Below, piece after piece: positions 8,631-17,816 of a DNA stretch of 64,000 bases. Within the stretch, counting starts at the first letter, position 1. Each line of letters opens with the position of its first letter. The notes beneath the pieces are model-generated. The model saw only the letters and a program-made list of their open reading frames with translations. It did no database searches and had not been told where the DNA came from. Source of the DNA: Desulfovibrio sp. (GTDB taxonomy: Bacteria > Desulfobacterota > Desulfovibrionia > Desulfovibrionales > Desulfovibrionaceae); contig JAFTDG010000128.1 in NCBI GenBank assembly GCA_017454325.1, positions 1 to 64,000 on the forward strand, in the 5' to 3' direction. Both the position numbers and the translations under genes were made by a program.

Positions 8631-9557
8631 TCAGAGGAGCTTACGCTGTTCTCTGTCCACCTGCATAACCCATTGTGTAATAGGTGAAACACCACTATCT
8701 TGTTTACTGTGAAACCAGTTAATCTCAGATTTGCCGTGTTCCAGCACAGCCCAGTTTGTAAATTTCATCCCCAGGACCAGGGCCGGAGGATCCTGCTGCT
8801 CACGTATGTTCAAGACAGTACATGTGCACCAGAACGTGACCATACGGCCATCCTTGCCCATGTGGTAAACAATTAAGCAAAGCACCTGAGTGCCTTCCTC
8901 AAGGTCAACGGGCTTGCAACTTGGATCAGGCATGGGGAATCGCAGTGCCACTCCAGTGCCAGAAATGTCGGAAACCTGAACCGTTTCATTACCCGTGCCA
9001 TACTTATAGTGCAGCAAAGGTCTGCCAATTTCTGAAGTATCACGTGGAGCTGGTTTGCCCACAGGCAAATCCCACAGGCCAATAACACGCACTGTTTCTT
9101 TCGGGGGATTGACGCGAAAGAATTGACGTTTCTGGCCGGCAGTTATGTCTGCAGGAAACTGCAAAGAAATTCGAGATTTTTCGATGTTTCCCTGCACATG
9201 CTGAACCGTGGAGGTAAACTTGTAAAAAGCCAGACCGTCGGTTGAACGGATACGGAAATATACTTCCACTTCTTCGCCTGACAACTCGGGAGACACATAA
9301 GACAATATCTCCATTTCAAGCGTATCCCCAACAGAAGAAAGCATGCCTGACAGGGCATTATGCTTGGCATCCTTACGTTTGACACTGATATCAAAAAGTT
9401 CATTCTGCCCTTGAGCTGTTTCAAGCAGCTCGTGCATGACGGCCAAACGCTGCTGCGCAGCACGTCTGTATTGAAGGCGGTTGCGAAGCAGTAAGGCAAT
9501 GGCACTTATTGCCGCCAGTAAAATAATGATGGTGATAAGCAGTTGTATATTTGTCAT
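8631..9557 (-). CDS. membrane-anchored PilZ-domain protein
   Basis: Predicted cyclic di-GMP receptor of 308 residues. An N-terminal membrane helix (about residues 5-25, LLITIIILLAAISAIALLL) is followed by a basic stretch and by a flagellar-brake-like domain. The PilZ signature is present in two parts: RQFFR (RxxxR type) near residue 150 and VSDISGTGVAL (D/NxSxxG type) near residue 195, the residues that hold c-di-GMP in known PilZ domains. I prefer ATG at 9557, which starts the membrane helix at once, over a TTG at 9587. It follows mnmG closely and precedes corC. The output partner is unknown. Confidence 0.75.
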   Translation of the reverse strand: MTNIQLLITIIILLAAISAIALLLRNRLQYRRAAQQRLAVMHELLETAQGQNELFDISVKRKDAKHNALSGMLSSVGDTLEMEILSYVSPELSGEEVEVYFRIRSTDGLAFYKFTSTVQHVQGNIEKSRISLQFPADITAGQKRQFFRVNPPKETVRVIGLWDLPVGKPAPRDTSEIGRPLLHYKYGTGNETVQVSDISGTGVALRFPMPDPSCKPVDLEEGTQVLCLIVYHMGKDGRMVTFWCTCTVLNIREQQDPPALVLGMKFTNWAVLEHGKSEINWFHSKQDSGVSPITQWVMQVDREQRKLL

Positions 9558-9590
9558 GAGGCTATTATGTGCGTATAATGTTAGCAAGGC

Positions 9591-11516
9591 TCACAGTAAA
9601 GAGACAGTTCCTTTTGCGACATGCTTCTGCGTCTGTAGCAGACCAAGTTTGTGGAGATATATCTCCAGACATGCCAAGGCTGCTGGCGTCACCCCAGAAA
9701 TACGCCCGGCCTGACCCACAGTAGCCGGACGAACCCGACACAGCTTCTCCACAACTTCATGTGACAGGCCAGCTATATTTGCATAATCAAGGTCCGGGGG
9801 CAAGAGCATAGCTTCCAGCTTGGCTGCACGAGCAACCAATTGCCTTTGACGTTCAAGATAGCCAGCGTACTTGATTTCCGTCTGTACGCTTTCAGCCACA
9901 TGCCCGGCCAGGCTGCGTGCTTCATCGTACATAGCCCCTACAACACCATCAGCACTTTGCAAGAGCTGCCCCAGCTTATCCATACTTATATCAGTTCTAC
10001 GCAGAGCCTGTGCCAGCGTAAGACCAGTGGGCATGTGCACGCCCTCGGTACTTCCCATTGAGCGAGGGATATGGTGCTTGTTCAAAAAAGCCATAAATTG
10101 TGTGGCGGCATCCTGGCGTTTACAAAAAGCATTCCATTGCATATCACCAACAAGGCCTAGTTCACGCCCCAGAGGGGTAAGCCGGGCATCGGCATTATCC
10201 TCACGCAACAAAAGACGGTGTTCCGCCCGAGACGTAAACATGCGATATGGTTCCTCGGTGCCCAATGTCACCAAGTCATCCACCAGTACAGCCATATATG
10301 CCTGATCGCGCCTTGGGGTAAATGGAGCATTCCCTCGCAACGCACAAGAAATGTTTAGCGCAGCCCATAGGCCTTGCGCTGCCGCCTCCTCATAGCCGGA
10401 TGTTCCGTTAATCTGCCCGGCCAACCACAGGCCAGGGACAATTTTACTCTCCAGCGTGCTTTGGAGCTGAATGGGATCACTGTAATCGTATTCGATGGCA
10501 TAGCCAGGGCGTACCATGACTGCATGTTCCAAACCTGGTATGGCGTGCAGCATGGCAAACTGAACGTCAAGCGGAAGGCTGGTCGGTATGCCATTACAAT
10601 ACACCTCGGGGCTGTTCAGCCCTTCGGGTTCCAAAAAGATTTGATGCCGTTCCCTCTGGGGGAAACGGGCAACCTTATCTTCAATGGAAGGACAATAGCG
10701 CGCCCCAGTTCCCTGAATGACACCTGTAAACAAAGGTGAGCGGTCAAAGCCACTTCTGATAATGTCATGGACATGTGCGTTGGTCCAGGTGATATGACAG
10801 GAAACTTGCGGCAGCTTTGGCCCAGGGCCATGAAAGCTAAACCCCTGTGGAGGTGTATCTCCAGGTTGTTCTTCCAACCGGGAAAAATCAATGGATGACC
10901 TGAGCACGCGAGGTGTTGTGCCTGTTTTCAATCGTCCCAGCTGCAGTCCAAGAGAACGAAGACTATCTGAAAGGCCTAAACTTGGACCATCTCCCAAACG
11001 TCCACCGGGCATATTTGTCAGCCCCATGTGCATGAGCCCGTTGAGAAATGTCCCAGTGGTAAGCAATATATGACGAGCTGCAAAACGTAAGCCCTGTGCT
11101 GTATGCACACCCGCAACACGTCCCTTGCCTGTAATTATTTCCGTGGCAGAATCCTGCCACAGACGCAAGCCAGGCGTCGTGTACAAAGTGGCCTTGAGTG
11201 CACGTTGATATGCTTCACGGTCCATCTGGGCACGGGTGGCACGCACAGCCGGCCCCTTACTCATATTCAGAACACGGAACTGTATGCCGGCTGCATCCGC
11301 CCACAAGCCCATCATGCCGCCCAGGGCGTCAATTTCACGCACCATGTGCCCTTTGGCAAGACCGCCTATGGCTGGATTACAGGAAAGATACCCAAGCCGG
11401 TCCAGGTTGCTGCTGATAAGAAGCACACTGTGCCCCAGTTTTGCAAGAGCCACAGCAGCCTCGCTACCGGCATGGCCCCCACCCACAATAATGCAATCAA
11501 AACTGGCGTCAGACAT
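9591..11516 (-). CDS. mnmG: tRNA uridine-5-carboxymethylaminomethyl synthesis enzyme
   Basis: FAD-dependent subunit of the MnmE-MnmG complex that modifies U34 in the anticodon of several tRNAs. The protein has 641 residues, close to the usual 630. The dinucleotide fold starts with [13 protein letters not shown] at residues 9-21, followed by the family block around [21 protein letters not shown] with Cys46 just before it, and by the family-specific [11 protein letters not shown] and [12 protein letters not shown] motifs. The C-terminal helical domain with YAGYLERQ, used for MnmE contact and tRNA binding, is intact. The start at 11516 lies inside the last codons of the upstream M20 gene, so the two are translated together. 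mnmE is not in the window. Confidence 0.97.
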   Translation of the reverse strand: MSDASFDCIIVGGGHAGSEAAVALAKLGHSVLLISSNLDRLGYLSCNPAIGGLAKGHMVREIDALGGMMGLWADAAGIQFRVLNMSKGPAVRATRAQMDREAYQRALKATLYTTPGLRLWQDSATEIITGKGRVAGVHTAQGLRFAARHILLTTGTFLNGLMHMGLTNMPGGRLGDGPSLGLSDSLRSLGLQLGRLKTGTTPRVLRSSIDFSRLEEQPGDTPPQGFSFHGPGPKLPQVSCHITWTNAHVHDIIRSGFDRSPLFTGVIQGTGARYCPSIEDKVARFPQRERHQIFLEPEGLNSPEVYCNGIPTSLPLDVQFAMLHAIPGLEHAVMVRPGYAIEYDYSDPIQLQSTLESKIVPGLWLAGQINGTSGYEEAAAQGLWAALNISCALRGNAPFTPRRDQAYMAVLVDDLVTLGTEEPYRMFTSRAEHRLLLREDNADARLTPLGRELGLVGDMQWNAFCKRQDAATQFMAFLNKHHIPRSMGSTEGVHMPTGLTLAQALRRTDISMDKLGQLLQSADGVVGAMYDEARSLAGHVAESVQTEIKYAGYLERQRQLVARAAKLEAMLLPPDLDYANIAGLSHEVVEKLCRVRPATVGQAGRISGVTPAALACLEIYLHKLGLLQTQKHVAKGTVSLL

Positions 11517-12744
11517 GAGCTTGCATCAAAATATGTGCGAAAACCTGGGCATCCTTGATTGTCGACGTAATGGACGCATGTTCGTTCGGTGCGTGACAGG
11601 AATTATCAATACAGCTCCACACGGCTGCCGGAAGCTCTCGTTCGCGCAAAAAGGCGGCGACAGTTGCTCCGCCTATTCCAATGGGGCGTGCTTGAACAGC
11701 ATAGACATGTGCCACGGCCTCTTGCAACGCCATAACAACAGGATGTGACATGGGTGAGGATGTGGCATTTTGGCGCTGAACAATACTGGTCTCGATATGC
11801 ACTCCATACTGTTGCTCAATATCTGCTGCCACGACACGCAGCTGCGCCAATACAGCATCAACCGTAACCTGTGGCAACAAGCGACAATCCATATAAAAAA
11901 TGTCTTCCCCCGGAACAGTATTGATATTTGGGACATTGGCTTCATGCTTACTGGGTACAAAGGTGCTGTATGGTGGATCATACAGGGTATCCCTGGCGTG
12001 AAACACAGCATGCAGTTGCTCCTGACACGCCAAAACCATTGCAGATGCCGCCACAAATGCATTACGTCCCTTCTGTGGCGTGGAGGCATGGCACTGTGCG
12101 CCTTTCACCACAACTTTTACCCAAAGCTGCCCTTTTTCAGCCAGCTCTATGCTATCGCCGTGCGGCGAACCACCATCGGGCACAATATAGTAGTCATCCG
12201 CATGAAATAGCTCAGGAGAAGCAGCAAGAATGTGACGCAGGCCATAAGCACTGCCTGTTTCCTCATCGGCCATAAAAACAAGCCCCAATGACAATGCAGG
12301 GGTTATGCCACTTGCGGATAATTCTTCTGCCAGCAGAAGCATGCTAACAATGGCCTGCTGATTGTCTTCCACACCCCTGCCATAGAGGACATCCCCAGTT
12401 CGATATACAGTCCATGGGTCGGAAGACCATGCACTGATATCACCTGGGGGAACCACATCAGTGTGAGCAAAAAGCCAAAGAGTACGGCTAGTTGTTCCAG
12501 AGAAGCGTGCTATGAGATTGGGACGCACGCCACTTTCCACCCGGGGGTCCGGTGCATCCAGACGCACAAGATCGCTGACACCACACGCCCTCAGACATGC
12601 CTCAATAAAGCATGCCTTTTCCATTTCCCCCTGGCCGCCGTTGTCAGGCCCAAGCGCACGGCAGGCAGTCAAGGCTGTCTGTAAAGCGACAACGCGATCT
12701 TCGCGCTGGGCCAGACCGCGAAGGAGCATTTCCAATCTAGTCAT
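11509..12744 (-). CDS. M20-family metallohydrolase
   Basis: Zinc-dependent amidohydrolase or peptidase of the M20 (ArgE/DapE/CPG2) family, 411 residues. Motifs for the dinuclear metal site are present: [10 protein letters not shown] with the first His and Asp, GRGVEDNQQ with the bridging Asp, DEETGS with the catalytic Glu-Glu pair, and a late HAPNEHAS. The dimerisation insert ([16 protein letters not shown]) is in the expected place. Substrate cannot be read from sequence; DapE or ArgE activity would be guesses. I use ATG at 12744 to match the family N-terminus, but GTG at 12828 has a better ribosome binding site (GGGAGG), which would add 28 hydrophobic residues of unclear value. It overlaps mnmG. 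Confidence 0.8.
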   Translation of the reverse strand: MTRLEMLLRGLAQREDRVVALQTALTACRALGPDNGGQGEMEKACFIEACLRACGVSDLVRLDAPDPRVESGVRPNLIARFSGTTSRTLWLFAHTDVVPPGDISAWSSDPWTVYRTGDVLYGRGVEDNQQAIVSMLLLAEELSASGITPALSLGLVFMADEETGSAYGLRHILAASPELFHADDYYIVPDGGSPHGDSIELAEKGQLWVKVVVKGAQCHASTPQKGRNAFVAASAMVLACQEQLHAVFHARDTLYDPPYSTFVPSKHEANVPNINTVPGEDIFYMDCRLLPQVTVDAVLAQLRVVAADIEQQYGVHIETSIVQRQNATSSPMSHPVVMALQEAVAHVYAVQARPIGIGGATVAAFLRERELPAAVWSCIDNSCHAPNEHASITSTIKDAQVFAHILMQAHV

Positions 12745-12851
12745 GGCTAGAAGCAATACAATGCAAAGGCAGAACTTTGGGCTCGTCAGCTTTTCATAGG
12801 GGCAACAACCCCCAAAAGGGGAAAGCACAACGGCCCTCCCCTTCCCGTTAA

Positions 12852-13118
12852 CTAACGCCCACCCTTGGCTGCACGCTTGGATGCCTTCAAGGGGTTAACC
12901 TTGGCAGCGGTTGTAGCCTGTTCTTTGACATGGGTGGCAAAATTACAGCGACCACTTGTCCATTTTTTTACGGGTGCCGGATAGCTGGAGCAAAACTGCT
13001 CTCCCTCAAATTCGCGCACACGATCACAACCAGAACACTGTTCCACCACAGGTGAAAGCAGGAAACCATTGACCATTACGCCATCACTCGTTTTGGTGGC
13101 GTTTTCCAAAAGGGCCAT
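12852..13118 (-). CDS. PxxKW-family cysteine-rich small protein
   Basis: An 88-residue protein with four cysteines (QCSGC, FCSS, RCNF) around the sequence PVKKW, which matches the small PxxKW cysteine-rich family seen in Desulfovibrio relatives; its function is unknown to me. The Cys pattern could bind a metal. The tail is basic (KASKRAAKGGR). The ATG at 13118 has GGAGG seven bases upstream; longer versions of the reading frame have no ribosome binding site. It is the first gene of the long minus-strand unit, behind the promoter at 13211-13238. Confidence 0.75.
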   Translation of the reverse strand: MALLENATKTSDGVMVNGFLLSPVVEQCSGCDRVREFEGEQFCSSYPAPVKKWTSGRCNFATHVKEQATTAAKVNPLKASKRAAKGGR

Positions 13119-13210
13119 TGCAAAACCTCCATGCGCCGAAACGCGTTGGTACTTTAGAAGAAAGCGCATGAATTTATGCGCTGTTACAGTACAAAATCAG
13201 AAAGAGTATA

Positions 13211-13238
13211 AATATTGAGGAACACAGAGAACTGTCAA
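13211..13238 (-). promoter_or_regulatory. sigma-70 promoter of the long minus-strand unit
   Basis: On the minus strand a perfect TTGACA (13238-13233) is followed after 16 bases by AATATT (13216-13211, four of six matches to TATAAT). The start of transcription would be near 13204, about 86 bases before the PxxKW gene. It is the only good promoter I see for the ten genes down to dapA. Confidence 0.45.
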
Positions 13239-13256
13239 GTATTTTCTCTCTGACAT

Positions 13257-13310
13257 CTGAATGGCTGCCTTTCCGAGCTGCACTGGCACGTCGGAATGGC
13301 AGCCATTCAG
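13257..13310. repeat. 54-base near-perfect hairpin
   Basis: CTGAATGGCTGCC (13257-13269) is repeated in inverted form at 13298-13310, 13 perfect pairs, and the stem continues after a single T-T mismatch through TT/AA and CCGA/TCGG to a 14-base loop (13277-13290). It stands 28 bases beyond the stop of the glycogen fusion gene and just upstream of the promoter for the next unit. There is no T run on either side, so it is either a rho-dependent or processing hairpin or an mRNA stabilising 3' structure. Confidence 0.7.
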
Positions 13311-13337
13311 TTCTCATACAAACCTACAAACCTATAT

Positions 13338-16300
13338 CTATGCCCAGATAACTAAATCTGTCTCCAGAGGCGTCGACTGCGCAGGATGCACAGGCATCAC
13401 GCGAACACCATAACGATAATGCCCACTTCTCGAGGGGATATAACTCGCTGAATAGAGAAGTTTCCCAGACTTTGAAACGGTGGAACGTGGTTCCAAACGC
13501 AACACATCGGGCTTTCCATCAAAATCACCGTTCAAATGGGCCAGCCCCATCACCAACTGAACCAGCACTTCTTCAGGTTTCATTTCGCCAAGGGAAAGGC
13601 GAAGCTGCACGTTGACAGGTTCACCGCACACCATGGTGTTCTCTTCCATGCCACCAACGGAAAGCTCCTCAATCTTGAGGCTCGCAAAACGTGCCGGTAA
13701 ATCCTTCTGCCAAGACGCCAATGACCGGCACGCTGCCCAGTTGTCTTCCCGCAGCATCGCGCGGCGCTTTCCAGCCGGCAAATAAAAGCCCTGAATGTAG
13801 TCAGTGAGCATGCGGTTGCTGCTGTACATAGCAGTCAGGCTTTTTAAGGAGCGTTTAGACATGGCAATCCACGATGCGGGTAAACCGGCATCATTCTGCT
13901 CAAAGTACAGCGGAACCACAGCATGTTCCATGAGAGAGTACAAAGATTCCGCATCAGCAAAATCATTTTGCTCTCCGCTCGGCATTTGTGTGGTAACCAC
14001 TGGACCTATTGTCCAGCCATTTTGACGGTTATAGCCCTCGCACCACCAACCGTCAGAAATACTTAAGTTTACGCCACCATTGACAGGAAGTTTCATGCCA
14101 CTTGTTCCCGACGCCTCATGTGGACGGCGAGGAGTATTGAGCCATACATCGCATCCTTGCGCCATGATGCGCGAAACGGAAAGGCTGTAGTTTTTAATAA
14201 AGAAGATTCGCCCCATAAAACGTGGATCGCGTGCCATACGCAACACGTCCTGAATGAGATCAATTCCCGCCACATCAGCCGGATGCGCCTTGCCAGAAAA
14301 GACCAAAATGACCGGACGAGAAGGATTATTGAGAATGCGAGCCAAACGGTCTGGATCTGCAAAAATAAGTGTCGCTCGTTTGTACGGAGCAAAACGTCGG
14401 GCAAATCCTATAATCAAAGTATCCGGCCGCAACAGGGCTTCCATGGTCTTACGATTATCGCTCGGCAGGTTGAACGTATGCAGAAATTCTGGAATTTGCC
14501 GACGCAGCTCGTCCAGCAATGCCTCTTTTTGATGCATACGCGTCGCCCAGTAAAGATCGTCTGGAATTTGGTCCACTTTTTCCCAGACATCAGAGTCGGG
14601 CGAAGCCTGGAGCCAATCTGCCCCAAGATACTGGTCGAGGAGTTCGTGCATCCAACTTCCCACATAGGAAGGAGTATGCACGCCATTAGTCACATGACCA
14701 ATAGGCGTTTCCAAGGTAGGAAGGCTCTTCCAGAGGTTATTCCACATATGCTGTGAAACGATACCGTGCAAACGGCTTACACCGTTCGCCCAGCATGCGT
14801 GGCGCAATGCCAGTACTGTGAGTTCAAAGGCATTGCGATTGCCACCCTCGATTTGCCCCAGCTGAACAAACTGCTGCCACGAAAGGCCTAGCCCAGATGC
14901 CACGCCACCAAAATAGCGCTCCACAAGGTCCAGCGAAAAAGCTTCATTGCCCGCAGGCACCGGCGTATGGGTGGTAAACACTGTATTGGCACGTATACGT
15001 ACTGTTGCCTCGTCATAACTCATACCGGCACGGGTGTACTCCTGAAGCCGCTCCAACACCATAAATGCAGAGTGTCCTTCATTCATATGGTACACACTGG
15101 GGGTAATGCCCAGATTGCGGAGCAGCCGTATGCCCCCCATGCCCAACAGGATCTCCTGAAGCAGACGCGTTTCACGTTTGGCTTCATAAAGCTTGTCGGT
15201 AATATGCCGGTCTTCTTCAGTATTGCGGCGTGTATCCGTATCCATCAGATAAAGAACAATACGCCCTACCGCCATTTTCCACACACGAGCAAAAAGCGTA
15301 CGTCCCGGCAGTTCCAGCTGTACATAAACGGGCTGGCCATCTGCATCATAGACCATTGAAACTGGGAGAAGCCCAAAGTTGTTCTCCGGGTAGAGAGAAA
15401 CCTGACGGCCATCGGTATCAATCTCTTGCTTGAAGTAGCCGTTTTTATAGAGCAGCCCTATGCCCACCAGTGGCAGGCACATATCCGATGAAGACTTGAG
15501 ATGGTCCCCGGAGAGAACGCCCAACCCGCCGGAATAAATTGGAATAGATTCGTTTAGTCCGTATTCAGTGGAAAAATAAGCAATGGGCGCATCCGGCCCT
15601 ACACATTCGCTCAAAGAGCGTATGGGCGCGGCCATATATCTGTCAAAATTATCCACCACTTCATGATACAGATTCATGTAAGCTTCATCACGCAGCAGGC
15701 TCTTAAAACGACCGGGGTCAGCTTCATCCAGCATCTGCAATGGATTGCGGCATGCCTCCCAGCGCGCTGGATTTAGCCGCATGAAGAGTGCTTTCGCCTT
15801 GTCATGCCAACACCACCAGACATTACGTGCAAGATCGCGTAAGCGCGAAAGTTCCTGGGGAACTTCAGCGATCGACATAATGGAACGCAGGAAAGGCGTG
15901 GCTGAACGGCTGGCCGAAAGCACACGCATTACTGCATTGTGCGTGGCGTCCGGCTGCACACGCAATCCAGCTTTATTGAGAGCCAGTCGGAATGCCTGAC
16001 GGTAATTTTCATAAAAAAACCTCCAAGAGGTGCGCTCCGCCAGATAACGCGCCTGGGTCCGCCATTCGGTCAATTCCTCTTGCGGACAGGTTGCCACCTT
16101 AAGCAAGTGTTCGTGCAACAGGGTAGCCGTTTGTTCAAAACTTGTGCCACGTCTCGGAATAACTGTAATGCCCGGCTTCGGCTCACCATCACGCAATTCT
16201 TCACGTGCCCACATGCCAAAACCCGAAAGGTCTGTCGTCATAGTTGGCACAGACCATGCCGCACTTTCCTGCGGTGTATAGCCCCACGGCTCATACCACG

Positions 16301-17591
16301 ATGGGAAGCAGCCATTATCGCAGGACATAATAATATCTTCATAAGGCATATTGAAGAAGCCATCATTGCCGTCCAGCATAGCCGGAACAAAAATAACTTT
16401 CACCCTATTCTCAGGGTAATTGTTAAGACCTAGCCTGCGGCATGTATTGATAATGGGATCTTCCGGCGCATTCCAGGCGTAATGGGTGCAGATAAAAGGT
16501 CGTCCATTGTCACTGACATTGGGATCACCGGAAACAGCGGCAGGGTTAACGCCAGTATGGCCACCCATGACAAGGCAGAGAGCCAGCACCGTAGCATCAC
16601 TTCCTGCCAGGCTTTTTTCCATGCGAGCCAGGGCTTCAAGAAAGAGATCCACGCCTTTATTATGCATTTCATAACGGCCAGAAATAAGAAGGATACGCGT
16701 ATTATCCGGCAGCTGACAACGCAGGAAACGATTGGCAGCCTCCATGACCTTCTTGCGATGCGTCTCCGGAACAGTACGATCCTGCGAGTAATCGGGAATG
16801 GAGCGCATGTCCAAACCATTCGTGGTAATAATGTCTGGTTTGCGCCCCAAAAAGACCGTGGCCTCCTCGCCTGTAATCGTACTCACTGTTGTGAAGACAT
16901 CAGCCTCTCGTGCAGAAGTGCTCTCCATGGACCACTTGGCCGTAATATTGTGTGCGGCCGCCTCATTGGCGGGGTTAATGCTGTGCATATTTGAATAGAT
17001 ATCACGCCCAGTGCCAGCCATGGCTCGGCCTAGCATGGTAGCATGTGTGGTAAACATGGTGGCCACGTCAGGGGCAACCTTCTTCAAATGCAGCAAACCG
17101 GCACCACACATCCATTCATGAAACAATGCGACACTGTGCCCATTCACGGGTTCAACACGAGCCTCGTGGATTGCCGCAATAACCTCTCCACATGCCGTAG
17201 AAAACATTACCGGCTCAATATAGTCCCATCCGCCGGAGAGAGAATCCACGCCATAATTTTTCCATAGTTCGTATAGCAGCTGATTACTGTCATAGCGTTT
17301 GGCGAAATCCACCAAAATAGCTTTGGGGCGCCCCGGAATATTCCAACGTCCCAGTCGGCATTTGAGATCTTTGGCAGCAAATGCCTGACGCAAGGAATCC
17401 CACGCGTGCTCGTCAGTTTCCTCAAAGCCTGCATTCTGTGGCAGGGAGGGACCAAGAACAAAATAATCCTCACCAAATTCGTCCTTGGTTTGCAAGGCTT
17501 TGCTGCTGACGACAGTATAGATGCCGCCAACCTTGTTGCAGACCTCCCAGCTAACCTCAAACAGGGTGACAGGGGAATTGTTGAGCTCCAT
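13338..17591 (-). CDS. GT3 glycogen synthase fused to GT35 alpha-glucan phosphorylase
   Basis: One 1417-residue polypeptide carries two opposing enzymes of storage-glucan metabolism. Residues 1-545 match the eukaryote-like glycogen synthase family GT3: EVCNKVGGIYTV, FHEWMCGAG, FTTHATMLGR, DVFTTVS, the KPDIITTNGL block and EPWGYTPQES. Residues about 573-690 resemble the DUF3417 domain that begins archaeal/Thermus-type phosphorylases (LARNVWWCWHDKAKALF). Residues 690-1290 are the GT35 phosphorylase with the pyridoxal phosphate lysine Lys1167 in EASGTSGMK. A beta-rich domain closes the protein. The reading frame is unbroken, so the fusion is real in this sequence. AAGGAGG precedes the start at 17591. 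It is the distal gene of the glycogen operon. Confidence 0.9.
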   Translation of the reverse strand: MELNNSPVTLFEVSWEVCNKVGGIYTVVSSKALQTKDEFGEDYFVLGPSLPQNAGFEETDEHAWDSLRQAFAAKDLKCRLGRWNIPGRPKAILVDFAKRYDSNQLLYELWKNYGVDSLSGGWDYIEPVMFSTACGEVIAAIHEARVEPVNGHSVALFHEWMCGAGLLHLKKVAPDVATMFTTHATMLGRAMAGTGRDIYSNMHSINPANEAAAHNITAKWSMESTSAREADVFTTVSTITGEEATVFLGRKPDIITTNGLDMRSIPDYSQDRTVPETHRKKVMEAANRFLRCQLPDNTRILLISGRYEMHNKGVDLFLEALARMEKSLAGSDATVLALCLVMGGHTGVNPAAVSGDPNVSDNGRPFICTHYAWNAPEDPIINTCRRLGLNNYPENRVKVIFVPAMLDGNDGFFNMPYEDIIMSCDNGCFPSWYEPWGYTPQESAAWSVPTMTTDLSGFGMWAREELRDGEPKPGITVIPRRGTSFEQTATLLHEHLLKVATCPQEELTEWRTQARYLAERTSWRFFYENYRQAFRLALNKAGLRVQPDATHNAVMRVLSASRSATPFLRSIMSIAEVPQELSRLRDLARNVWWCWHDKAKALFMRLNPARWEACRNPLQMLDEADPGRFKSLLRDEAYMNLYHEVVDNFDRYMAAPIRSLSECVGPDAPIAYFSTEYGLNESIPIYSGGLGVLSGDHLKSSSDMCLPLVGIGLLYKNGYFKQEIDTDGRQVSLYPENNFGLLPVSMVYDADGQPVYVQLELPGRTLFARVWKMAVGRIVLYLMDTDTRRNTEEDRHITDKLYEAKRETRLLQEILLGMGGIRLLRNLGITPSVYHMNEGHSAFMVLERLQEYTRAGMSYDEATVRIRANTVFTTHTPVPAGNEAFSLDLVERYFGGVASGLGLSWQQFVQLGQIEGGNRNAFELTVLALRHACWANGVSRLHGIVSQHMWNNLWKSLPTLETPIGHVTNGVHTPSYVGSWMHELLDQYLGADWLQASPDSDVWEKVDQIPDDLYWATRMHQKEALLDELRRQIPEFLHTFNLPSDNRKTMEALLRPDTLIIGFARRFAPYKRATLIFADPDRLARILNNPSRPVILVFSGKAHPADVAGIDLIQDVLRMARDPRFMGRIFFIKNYSLSVSRIMAQGCDVWLNTPRRPHEASGTSGMKLPVNGGVNLSISDGWWCEGYNRQNGWTIGPVVTTQMPSGEQNDFADAESLYSLMEHAVVPLYFEQNDAGLPASWIAMSKRSLKSLTAMYSSNRMLTDYIQGFYLPAGKRRAMLREDNWAACRSLASWQKDLPARFASLKIEELSVGGMEENTMVCGEPVNVQLRLSLGEMKPEEVLVQLVMGLAHLNGDFDGKPDVLRLEPRSTVSKSGKLLYSASYIPSRSGHYRYGVRVMPVHPAQSTPLETDLVIWA

Positions 17592-17816
17592 GCTTCCTCC
17601 TTGGTGGAAGCGCCTTCGGGGATGCGGTCATTGCCCTAGTGGAAATCCGTTGGCGCGTACGTCGGTGTGGAACCACAACCCACCGGTGGGCAAAACCGGT
17701 GAGAAAACAAATCGCATGTGCTACCGGTAAACCCGGCGTAAAACGAAACTCTATTGCTTTCTATAGGGCGGCGTTACAGCGCCGCCCCACGTTACGTCCT
17801 AAAAACAGATTTTCCG
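17592..17816 (-). other. intercistronic spacer with hairpins in the glycogen operon
   Basis: This 225-base spacer separates the GH57 gene from the fusion gene. It holds an 8-bp perfect G+C hairpin, GGGCGGCG at 17766-17773 with CGCCGCCC at 17780-17787, and a second one, CACCGGT at 17681-17687 with ACCGGTG at 17695-17701; a third ACCGGT copy lies at 17722-17727. No T run follows, so these are more likely processing or attenuation elements than terminators. I see no known riboswitch pattern. Confidence 0.5.
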
